Source of the DNA: Chloroflexota bacterium
Lineage (GTDB): Bacteria > Desulfobacterota > Desulfuromonadia > Desulfuromonadales > Geopsychrobacteraceae
Direction: 5' to 3'
NCBI GenBank assembly: GCA_015222355.1
Contig: JADFVC010000343.1
Coordinates: forward strand, 1-6,009
Length of the DNA: 6,009 nt
Shown: one piece after another, positions 1 to 5,947 of the stretch
How the letters are laid out: the number at the start of each line of letters is the position of its first letter
Numbering within the stretch: position 1 is the stretch's first letter
The notes under the pieces: generated by a model
The model's database searches: none
What the model was told of the DNA's origin: nothing
What the model saw: the letters and a program-made list of their open reading frames with translations, nothing else
Program-made: the position numbers and the translations under genes

Positions 1-87
1 CCAACCGATGGTTTGCGGAAAGGTGTAAAACGGTGCCAGTAGCAGACCCGCCAAGGTCGCTGTTAAAAGAACAGGGATCAGCGGCAT
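1..87 (-). CDS. N-terminus of an unidentified gene with hydrophobic leader (partial)
   Basis: An ATG at 87-85 on the minus strand opens a frame that stays open for 29 codons to the window edge. The visible peptide begins MPLIPVLLTATLAGLLLAPF and continues with a short Phe/Tyr/Pro-containing stretch. It has no charged residue in the visible part and looks like a membrane segment, or a signal-anchor lacking the usual basic start. A purine-rich ribosome binding site (GGGAGG followed by a G run) lies just upstream, which supports the start. The gene lies 102 bp downstream of the bisphosphatase gene in the same direction and could be co-transcribed with it. Too little is visible to name a family. 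A membrane or exported protein is the most that can be inferred. Confidence 0.6.
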   Translation of the reverse strand, partial: MPLIPVLLTATLAGLLLAPFYTFPQTIGW

Positions 88-90
88 GTT

Positions 91-103
91 CCCCCCCCCT
101 CCC
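91..103 (-). promoter_or_regulatory. Ribosome binding site with G9 tract for the left-edge gene
   Basis: Read on the minus strand, the leader is GGGAGG running into nine consecutive G residues (91-99 on the plus strand are all C), then AAC and the ATG at 87. The GGAGG core is an obvious Shine-Dalgarno sequence, and the homopolymer forms most of the spacer to the start codon. Confidence 0.6.
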
Positions 104-189
104 GGAGCAGCCGGATTTTTTCACAAAAAACTAGAGTTTAAAGCCATCTCTGCAAATCAGCAACCAACCGCACAGGACTCTGCTCCGTC

Positions 190-1185
190 TCAGCTGGCCG
201 CGGCTTTTTGTTGACGCTTTTTTCCACCATCTGAGGTTTGATCTGTCTCCAGCTTACGAATAAATTCTTCTGCGAGCCTGACATCCTCTTTGCAGCCGAT
301 GAAAACCGGTGAGCGGCCATGAATCTTGTCCGGTTGCAGGTCCAGTATCCGCCGATGTCCATTGGATGCCGCCCCCCCGGCCTGCTCTATCAAAAAAGCC
401 ATCGGACTGACTTCAAACAACAAGCGCAATTTCCCTTGCGGCAAGTTCTTCAGGTGCGGATAAAAGAAAATCCCCTGCCCTTTCAATAAAACCTGGTTGA
501 TATCCGGCACAAAGCCACCACTGTAACGCAGCTTGACGCCACGCTCTTCAAGATGGGTGACAAACGCCTCGGTTCCCGGGGTGTAGAGATTCCGCTGTCC
601 CCCCGGAGAATACAGACTCCCACGCGGTTCAATGGTGATGTTTTCATGGAGGAGCGTGTATTCCATCAGGCTGTTCATGCCAAACTCATGAACACCACTT
701 CCAACACTGTAAACCAGAGTCGTCCGTGGGCCGTACAGAATGTACATTGCGGCCACCTGATTGCGACCCGGTTGCAAGAGATCACAACCCTCAAAAATAG
801 AAACAATGGTCCCGACTGCCAGGTTAACATCGACCAGTGAAGACCCATCTAATGGATCAAAAGCGACTGAGTACTTCCCTTCACAATCAGGAGAAACAGG
901 AATAATTTCATCCATCTCTTCCGACATCATGTTAGCAACGACCCGGGAATGATCCAGCCGTTTGCGCAGGATGCGATCGGCAAGAACATCAAGTTCCAGT
1001 TGTTGCTCACCGTACAGGTTTGAAGTTCCTGCCACCCCCAGCTCACCGGTTCGGAGTGAGTGAATAATGTACTTTGACGCCTCGGCAATTTCACAAATCA
1101 GATGTGTCAGGTTATCGTCCACCTCATGCTCCCGCAAGTGGCGACGCAGATCGATTTGAAACTTGGTTTTTCCAGGTCTACTCAT
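190..1185 (-). CDS. fbp: Class 1 fructose-1,6-bisphosphatase family protein (FBPase/SBPase-like)
   Basis: A 331-residue cytoplasmic sugar-bisphosphate phosphatase, the usual length for class 1 FBPase. It is predicted to hydrolyse fructose-1,6-bisphosphate to fructose-6-phosphate in gluconeogenesis, with sedoheptulose-1,7-bisphosphate a possible substrate. Visible metal-site residues are Glu89-Glu90, Asp110 and Asp113 in the FDPLDGSS motif (109-116), and Glu258. The family signature GKLRLLFEVSPMA spans 251-263, with Lys252 at the sugar-phosphate site; Arg220 matches the 6-phosphate-binding Arg of characterised FBPases. Lys104-Tyr105 of the AMP-site region are kept, but the N-terminal TGELT-type AMP loop reads DDNLT (23-27). 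Several segments (GGFVPDINQ at 223-231, SSLVDVN at 115-121, GPRTT at 152-156) resemble plant SBPase, while others (LLQPG, GVHEF, PMAFLIEQAGG) resemble E. coli FBPase. The C-terminus ends in a short basic/alanine tail. The ATG at 1185 has a GGGAG sequence 11 bases upstream. The family is certain; the substrate is inferred. Confidence 0.93.
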   Translation of the reverse strand: MSRPGKTKFQIDLRRHLREHEVDDNLTHLICEIAEASKYIIHSLRTGELGVAGTSNLYGEQQLELDVLADRILRKRLDHSRVVANMMSEEMDEIIPVSPDCEGKYSVAFDPLDGSSLVDVNLAVGTIVSIFEGCDLLQPGRNQVAAMYILYGPRTTLVYSVGSGVHEFGMNSLMEYTLLHENITIEPRGSLYSPGGQRNLYTPGTEAFVTHLEERGVKLRYSGGFVPDINQVLLKGQGIFFYPHLKNLPQGKLRLLFEVSPMAFLIEQAGGAASNGHRRILDLQPDKIHGRSPVFIGCKEDVRLAEEFIRKLETDQTSDGGKKRQQKAAAS

Positions 1186-1196
1186 GGTGTCAAAAA

Positions 1197-1201
1197 CTCC
1201 C
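1197..1201 (-). promoter_or_regulatory. Ribosome binding site of the bisphosphatase gene
   Basis: GGGAG on the minus strand, 11 bases before the ATG at 1185. The spacing is slightly longer than ideal, but no better candidate lies near this start. Confidence 0.5.
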
Positions 1202-1213
1202 GAGGATTAAATA

Positions 1214-1246
1214 AGTATATAAAATACAGAGATGGCCAACCACCAA
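1214..1246 (-). promoter_or_regulatory. Weak candidate promoter for the bisphosphatase gene
   Basis: The 131 bp gap between the EI24 gene and the bisphosphatase gene contains an AT-rich box on the minus strand. TTGGTG (1246-1241) is followed after 17 bases by TTTATA (1223-1218). An overlapping TATACT (1219-1214) is closer to a sigma-70 -10 box but lacks a well-spaced -35. The position fits a separate promoter, and no hairpin-plus-U-run terminator was seen in the gap, so read-through from the upstream operon remains possible. Confidence 0.3.
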
Positions 1247-1316
1247 AAACAAAAGGCACAAACAATCCCATCAGTCTAGCCCAGATCAAAATGAACAGCA
1301 ACCGGCAAAAAATGAC

Positions 1317-2102
1317 TCACTTTTCTTGCTGCTCACGCGGAAAATCACACCAGAGCAGAGTCGCCCCGACAACGGCCAACGGAATGCAGAAAAACTGGAC
1401 AAGCGGGACCGCCAGCAGACAGAAAATTCCACAAGCGAAACCTGTCATCAGAACCGGCCGAGCAGTCAGGTGGCGTCGCTGCTCGTTAAAAGTCATCTGC
1501 TTACGCATCAGCACAAAGGCCATGTATTCGACAACCAAAAAAAACAGCGTGAAAGCGGGAGCAAGCACTGCATAAATTAACGAACCAACCCCCGGTAGCA
1601 GATTAATGGCAAACAACAATAGCATGCCGACAATAAAAACCGACATCTTCTTCACTTCAACAATGATCGCGTGTTTGCTCTCTTGCCAAAATCGTCCGAC
1701 ACTGAAGCGTTCATCCGGCTTGCGACCTATTTTCAGGGCCTCTGCCTGTTCGGACAGGAGTTCGTTGAAAGGTGCAGCGATCAGGTTGCCAACCACCGTG
1801 AAGGTGAAAAACACCACCACTGCCGTCAACAGCATGGCAACCGTCCAGGCCAGATAATAAAGGATCACACCATACCAGACGTCGATACCGGGAGCGTAGG
1901 TCTCCAACAGCCCCTGAAACAGATCCAAGCCGAAATAGACTGACAGGGAAAAGATCAGCACATTGATGACAAATGGTATCGCCAAGTACTTCAACAGGCG
2001 TGGGTTGCGACCGAGGAATTTTACCGCCCTTAAAGGATAGCTGAAACCACGGATAAAACCAGCCACCGGCTTGATGGCCGCAGCTGCGACATTGCCGATC
2101 AT
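1317..2102 (-). CDS. EI24 domain-containing (CysZ-like) inner-membrane protein
   Basis: A 261-residue polytopic membrane protein. Hydrophobic segments are visible at about residues 38-58, 78-106, 152-171, 176-199 and 218-251; the last is long enough to form a hairpin. The segment after the second hydrophobic stretch, NLIAAPFNELLSEQAE (about 106-121), is the hallmark of the EI24/CysZ family (formerly DUF540). E. coli CysZ is a sulfate-uptake protein, but no sulfate or cysteine gene lies nearby here and the family is broader than sulfate transport, so the substrate is unknown. The ATG overlaps the stop codon of the upstream SDR gene as ATGA and has a G6 ribosome binding site inside that gene's last codons, so translational coupling is likely. 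The C-terminus is short and polar. Confidence 0.85.
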   Translation of the reverse strand: MIGNVAAAAIKPVAGFIRGFSYPLRAVKFLGRNPRLLKYLAIPFVINVLIFSLSVYFGLDLFQGLLETYAPGIDVWYGVILYYLAWTVAMLLTAVVVFFTFTVVGNLIAAPFNELLSEQAEALKIGRKPDERFSVGRFWQESKHAIIVEVKKMSVFIVGMLLLFAINLLPGVGSLIYAVLAPAFTLFFLVVEYMAFVLMRKQMTFNEQRRHLTARPVLMTGFACGIFCLLAVPLVQFFCIPLAVVGATLLWCDFPREQQEK

Positions 2103-2974
2103 GATTCCCCCCGACTGGCTTTCAAACCATCAGCAAGAGTTGGATAGAGAAGTTCGACAGCAAGCTTATCGAGCATTTTCCGGTTCGACATCCGCCGCGA
2201 TTCCTTTAAGTAAGAGAGCATCAGGGGATTCATCTCCTTTTCCGCCTCGGCCATACCGATTTCCTTTGGACGTGGAAGATCGCAAAGATCGGCCACCGCC
2301 AGGAAATAATCGGTCATGCTGCTCTCCTGCCCGTCACAGACATTGAAGATATCACCATGCTCACCCTTTTCCATGGCGGCCAGACACACCTGAACCAGGT
2401 CAAGTGTGTGCACTCGGTTAGTATAGGAACCCTCCCCTTTTTTCAACACTGGATGCCCTTGCATAATGCGTGCAACCGGCAGCCTACCCGGCCCATAAAT
2501 CCCCGTAACACGCAAAATGACCAGCGCAAAACCAAGCCTTTCTGCCAGCTCCTGCAACTGGTTTTCGGCACTCGCTCTGCGCATGGCCCTTGCAGTCTGC
2601 GGATTGATCGGCCTTTCCTCGGTGACAATATCACCATCACAGTCGCCATATACCCCGCTGGTACTGATATAGACGACTTTGGCCGGAGTATTTTTTGGCG
2701 AAAGGTTACGGCAGAAGTTCAGCATCCGATAATCACTTTTGCCGCCACCCTGGGGAGGCGCCAGATAAAACACCTGCCGACCATGCACTGGAATTTCTGG
2801 TGTGTCGGCGCGGTAATCAAGATCGCCGATCAGCGTGGAAAACCCCTTTTCACGCAATTTAACGGCACTCTTTTGAGTATGCGCCAGAGCCAAGACTTCT
2901 TTTCCTTGTTCAATCAATTGCTGACCGACCCGACAACCGATATCACCGCAGCCGATGATCACCACCTCTTGCAA
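2099..2974 (-). CDS. Atypical SDR NAD(P)-binding protein (YeeZ-like epimerase/dehydratase family)
   Basis: A 291-residue Rossmann-fold protein of the extended/atypical short-chain dehydrogenase superfamily. With the TTG start chosen here, the cofactor-binding loop is GCGDIG (residues 8-13) straight after the first beta strand. YISTSGVYGD follows at about 102-111, then an AE-containing helix, VTGIYGPGRLP at about 156-166, and an NRVHTLDLV segment at about 186-194 typical of the family. The canonical YxxxK catalytic pair of classical SDRs is not evident: after the GVYG tyrosine, the sequence three to four residues on has no lysine. Enzymatic activity is therefore uncertain. The frame is open further upstream (to 3052), but that would place about 26 odd residues inside pepN. 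The TTG at 2974 has a strong AAGGAG six bases upstream and puts the Rossmann motif at the correct distance. Second gene of the presumed pepN operon. Substrate unknown. Confidence 0.86.
   Translation of the reverse strand: MQEVVIIGCGDIGCRVGQQLIEQGKEVLALAHTQKSAVKLREKGFSTLIGDLDYRADTPEIPVHGRQVFYLAPPQGGGKSDYRMLNFCRNLSPKNTPAKVVYISTSGVYGDCDGDIVTEERPINPQTARAMRRASAENQLQELAERLGFALVILRVTGIYGPGRLPVARIMQGHPVLKKGEGSYTNRVHTLDLVQVCLAAMEKGEHGDIFNVCDGQESSMTDYFLAVADLCDLPRPKEIGMAEAEKEMNPLMLSYLKESRRMSNRKMLDKLAVELLYPTLADGLKASRGES
2107..2112 (-). promoter_or_regulatory. Ribosome binding site of the EI24 gene inside the SDR 3' end
   Basis: GGGGGG followed by AATC and the ATG at 2102. It sits in the final Gly-Glu-Ser codons of the SDR gene, so initiation probably depends on ribosomes finishing the upstream frame. 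Confidence 0.5.
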
Positions 2975-2980
2975 GAGAAA

Positions 2981-2986
2981 CTCCTT
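2981..2986 (-). promoter_or_regulatory. Ribosome binding site deciding a TTG start
   Basis: AAGGAG on the minus strand overlaps the TAA stop of pepN (2987-2985) and lies six bases before the TTG at 2974-2972. It is the best Shine-Dalgarno match in the operon and fixes the SDR start at TTG rather than at an ATG inside pepN. Confidence 0.8.
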
Positions 2987-5627
2987 ACTGCAAACTTTTC
3001 GTGACAATTTCATAAAGATCGCGTGATAATTTCGCCTGCTGCATCCGCTCAAGTTGTTCTTTCATCAATACCCGGCGCTTCGGCTCCAGCCGTTTCCAAC
3101 GCGTGAAAGGCCCGGCCATTCGGGCGGCAACCTGCGGATTGCGTTGGTCAAGTTGCAGAATCTGCTCAGCCAGCAGTTGATATCCCGCCCCGTCGGCACG
3201 ATGAAACGCCGCCAGGTTCTGGCTGAAGGCACCGAGTAACGAACGGACCCGATTCGGATTTTTCAGTGAAAATGCCGCGTGTTGCAGCAACCTTTCGACA
3301 TCAGCAAAAACTTCCGGTCGATGCGACAATGCCTGCAAGGTGAACCATTTATCAATCACCAGCGGGTGTTTCTGCCATTGAAGAAAGAAATCGTCAACGA
3401 GCTGCTCACGTTCAGGGGCCGGATTGTCGATGATTGCCGAGAACGCCGCCAGTCGGTCGGTCATGTTGTCGGCCTCCCGATACTGCCGCAAACAGAGATC
3501 AGTGACCCGCTGTTCGTGGAGTTCCATCAACAGGGACAGGCAGATGCTGCGCAGACTGCGCTGCCCGACAGATTGCGGATCGAGACGATACTTGCCGCTG
3601 CCGAGACACTCTTCATAACGGTCCAGCAGTACTCCCCGGCAATCGCTCCCCAGCTGCCAACGGGCCCGGTCACGCACTTCGCGGATCGCCTGCGGATCGA
3701 ATTCCGGCAGTTGATCGGCCAGATACTGCTCACTCGGCAAAGTCAACAGTTGCACCAGCAGGCTCGGGTCGGCGTCACGGTCTTCCAGAGCATGGCGCCA
3801 AGTGAGCACGAACTTCGGGGTCAAGACAAACTGTCGCCCCTGTTCCAGGGCACTGAGCATCCGCAACAATTCTTTCACCGCCAGGGTTTGTCCCGCCTCC
3901 CAGCGGCTGAAAGAATCACTGTCATGGATCATGCGGAAAGCCAGTTCATCATCGCTGAAATCACACTTGAGCCGCACCGGCGCCGAGAAACCACGCAGGG
4001 GTGAGATCACCGGTTCCTGCGGCAGATCGACAAAGGTGAAACTCTGCTCAGCGGCGGTCAGATCCAACACCCGGGTGCTCTTTCCGGGCAACGTCTCGCC
4101 AGCCAGTCGCAGGGGAATATCCTGACCGTCAGCATCCAGCAGACCGATAGCGAGGGGAATATGAAACGGCTGTTTCTCTGCCTGCCCGGGAGTCGGCTGA
4201 CAATGCTGCAGGATATTCAGGGTCAGGGACTGTTGCTCGGCATCGTACTCTTTGCGGACCAGCACCTGTGGTGTCCCGGCCTGGGAATACCAGAGCTTGA
4301 ATTGCGTCAAAGCGACTCCCCCGGCATCCTCCATCGCCTTGATGAAATTATCGCAGGTCGCGGCCTGACCGTCGTGCCGCTTGAGATAGAGCTGCACCCC
4401 GATAATGAATTTCTCTGCGCCGAGCAGAGTCTGCAGCATACGGATCACTTCGGCGCCCTTGTTGTAAACGGTGGTGGTATAGAAATTATTGATTTCCACA
4501 TAGGCGGCCGGTCGTACCGAATGAACCATCGGCCCGGCATCCTCCGGAAACTGAAACTGTCGCAGGACCCGCACATCATCGATCCGTTTGACCGCCGCCG
4601 AATTCATATCTGCGGAAAACTGCTGATCGCGGAAGACCGTCAAACCTTCCTTGAGACTGAGCTGGAACCAGTCACGGCAGGTCACCCGATTACCGGTCCA
4701 GTTGTGAAAATATTCGTGGGCGATGACCGATTCGACACCGAGATAATCGCTATCGGTGGCTGTTTCCGGATGCGCCAGCACGTACTTGGAGTTGAAGACA
4801 TTCAACCCCTTGTTCTCCATCGCCCCCATGTTGAAATCATCGACAGCGACGATCATATAGCGGTCGAGGTCATATTCCAGGCCATACACTTCTTCATCCC
4901 ACTGCATCGATTTTTTCAGCGAGAGCATGGCGTGATCGCAGTAATCGCTGTTGCGCTCCTCGACATAAATCTGCAAAAGCACGTCGCGCCCGGAACTGGT
5001 CCTGTAATGATCCTCCAGGCAGACCAGGTCACCGGCAATCAGCGCAAACAGGTAGCTCGGTTTGGGGAAGGGGTCCTCCCACTCGGCAAAGTGCCAAGCG
5101 TCCGGCAATTCACCGGCGTCGATCAGGTTACCGTTGCTGAGCAGTACCGGGTATTTTTTCTCTGCCTCAATCCGCACCGTGAAAGGAGCCATCACATCAG
5201 GACGGTCGGGGTAGTAGGTGATTTTGCGGAAGCCATGTGCTTCGCACTGGGTACAAAAATTTCCGTTCGACAGGTAGAGGCCATCGAGAGAGGTATTCCC
5301 CGCTGGATCAATCTGCGTTTCCACTTCAAGCAGAAACTTTTCCGGCACCACCGGGATAATCAGACAGTCCTCGTGCAGTTGATACTGCTCCTCAGCAATC
5401 GGTTGCCCGTCAATTTTCAAACCGAGCAACTGCATTGATTCGCCATCAAGGCGCAGCGGTTCGGTCTGCCCATTGCGATCCGGGTTCAGGCAGATCCGCA
5501 CCTGCGAATGAACGCGCGTTGCCTGGTCCTCCAGGGTAAACCGCAAGCAAACCTGTTCGACCAGGTAGGCGGGAGATTTGTAGTCTTTCAGATAGATCGT
5601 TTCGGGGGATTTATTATTGCTGGTCAT
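2985..5627 (-). CDS. pepN: Aminopeptidase N (M1 family zinc metalloprotease)
   Basis: An 880-residue cytoplasmic zinc aminopeptidase of the E. coli PepN type (E. coli PepN is about 870), which removes N-terminal residues in peptide turnover. Numbered from the ATG, an N-terminal beta domain (about 1-190) precedes the thermolysin-like catalytic domain. That domain holds the exopeptidase motif GAMEN (268-272), the zinc site HEYFH (304-308) with the third ligand Glu327 in LKEGLTVF, and the catalytic Tyr388 in FYTTTVYNKGAEV. A beta domain and a helical C-terminal domain follow, ending in KSLQ, so the protein is full length and no key residue is missing. The frame extends eight codons upstream to a GTG at 5651. 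I prefer the ATG because MTSNNKS followed by YLKDYKSPAY aligns with the E. coli PepN start; neither start has a good Shine-Dalgarno sequence. First gene of the presumed operon. Confidence 0.96.
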   Translation of the reverse strand: MTSNNKSPETIYLKDYKSPAYLVEQVCLRFTLEDQATRVHSQVRICLNPDRNGQTEPLRLDGESMQLLGLKIDGQPIAEEQYQLHEDCLIIPVVPEKFLLEVETQIDPAGNTSLDGLYLSNGNFCTQCEAHGFRKITYYPDRPDVMAPFTVRIEAEKKYPVLLSNGNLIDAGELPDAWHFAEWEDPFPKPSYLFALIAGDLVCLEDHYRTSSGRDVLLQIYVEERNSDYCDHAMLSLKKSMQWDEEVYGLEYDLDRYMIVAVDDFNMGAMENKGLNVFNSKYVLAHPETATDSDYLGVESVIAHEYFHNWTGNRVTCRDWFQLSLKEGLTVFRDQQFSADMNSAAVKRIDDVRVLRQFQFPEDAGPMVHSVRPAAYVEINNFYTTTVYNKGAEVIRMLQTLLGAEKFIIGVQLYLKRHDGQAATCDNFIKAMEDAGGVALTQFKLWYSQAGTPQVLVRKEYDAEQQSLTLNILQHCQPTPGQAEKQPFHIPLAIGLLDADGQDIPLRLAGETLPGKSTRVLDLTAAEQSFTFVDLPQEPVISPLRGFSAPVRLKCDFSDDELAFRMIHDSDSFSRWEAGQTLAVKELLRMLSALEQGRQFVLTPKFVLTWRHALEDRDADPSLLVQLLTLPSEQYLADQLPEFDPQAIREVRDRARWQLGSDCRGVLLDRYEECLGSGKYRLDPQSVGQRSLRSICLSLLMELHEQRVTDLCLRQYREADNMTDRLAAFSAIIDNPAPEREQLVDDFFLQWQKHPLVIDKWFTLQALSHRPEVFADVERLLQHAAFSLKNPNRVRSLLGAFSQNLAAFHRADGAGYQLLAEQILQLDQRNPQVAARMAGPFTRWKRLEPKRRVLMKEQLERMQQAKLSRDLYEIVTKSLQ

Positions 5628-5693
5628 GGCATCTTTGTCGGCAAGGGTCACAGGATATGCGAGTGAGGTTATCGTTCTTCAGACGATTCAAAA

Positions 5694-5702
5694 ATGATAG
5701 CA
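5694..5702 (-). promoter_or_regulatory. Candidate extended -10 promoter for the pepN operon
   Basis: The minus strand reads TGCTATCAT: a TGn extension followed by TATCAT, five of six matches to TATAAT. Only a weak -35-like element (TTTCCG, 18 bases upstream) is present, as is common for extended -10 promoters. The implied leader is about 60 bases to the ATG at 5627. The site lies just after the recognisable part of the glpD fragment and before pepN. Confidence 0.35.
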
Positions 5703-5736
5703 TTTTCGGGTGGGGATCGGAAAGGGACAAGCGTTT

Positions 5737-5878
5737 CTTTTTCACCGCCATTTCCAGGTAACGCACCCCGCCATGCACCAGTTCGACACTGCGACTGCCG
5801 ACCCCCTCGGAAAAATCATTCTTTTCGATCAGCGCAACCTTCAACCCCCGAGTGACCGCCTCCTGGGGCGATCGCCGT
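5737..5878 (-). pseudogene. glpD: Decayed N-terminal fragment of GlpD-type glycerol-3-phosphate dehydrogenase
   Basis: A stretch of about 42 codons (5862-5737) encodes EAVTRGLKVALIEKNDF, then [20 protein letters not shown] and MAVKK. This matches the FAD-domain region of GlpD just after the GxGxxG loop (family pattern [33 protein letters not shown]). The full enzyme is about 500 residues or more and oxidises glycerol-3-phosphate at the membrane. Here the glycine-rich FAD loop is absent upstream and everything after the KK is unrelated sequence. Just upstream, codons for TAIA (5878-5867) would fit the family but sit in another frame, one extra C at 5866 apart, suggesting a frameshift. The normally conserved GTSSRSTKL reads GVGSRSVEL. 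An open frame from a TTG at 5883 runs through to 5614, overlapping the pepN start, but its tail resembles nothing I recognise. I read this as a remnant, not a functional gene. Confidence 0.72.
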
Positions 5879-5947
5879 AGCAAGCTGCAGGAAATCAGAT
5901 CTGAAGATATTGAAGTTTAGTAACTATTCAGCACAGTACAAAAGACA

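Noticed and set aside
128..146. AAACTCTAGTTTTTT on the minus strand as a Rho-independent terminator after the bisphosphatase gene
   Set aside because: The stem is only four to five AT pairs with a tiny loop, so it is too unstable.
143..152. GCCATCTCTG at 143-152, repeated in inverted orientation at 1228-1237, on either side of the bisphosphatase gene
   Set aside because: Only ten bases match and the flanks diverge, so coincidence is likely and there is no sign of a mobile element boundary.
138..362. Small minus-strand open frame overlapping the 3' end of the bisphosphatase gene
   Set aside because: It is a different frame of a conserved coding region, with no ribosome binding site and low-complexity basic content.
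372..378. G7 run inside the bisphosphatase coding sequence as a phase-variation switch
   Set aside because: It encodes conserved Gly residues of the EQAGG segment and the frame is intact. There is no sign of switching from one sequence.
1317..2102. Calling the EI24 gene cysZ
   Set aside because: Family membership is clear, but no sulfate-assimilation gene is nearby and sulfate uptake cannot be assigned from sequence alone.
4161..5438. A 425-codon open frame on the plus strand opposite pepN, with others at 3279-4004 and 2357-3004
   Set aside because: They lie fully antisense to well-conserved coding sequence, their translations are His/Gln/Arg-rich and resemble no family I know, and their length is explained by codon bias of the genes on the other strand.
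5867..5876. Ten-base perfect palindrome GGCGATCGCC
   Set aside because: Single copy in the window, inside the glpD relic. It looks like chance rather than an operator or HIP1-type repeat.
5614..5883. 89-codon open frame containing the GlpD fragment as a functional small protein
   Set aside because: It starts at a TTG with no evident ribosome binding site, lacks the FAD loop, ends in unrelated sequence and overlaps the pepN start. A relic is simpler.
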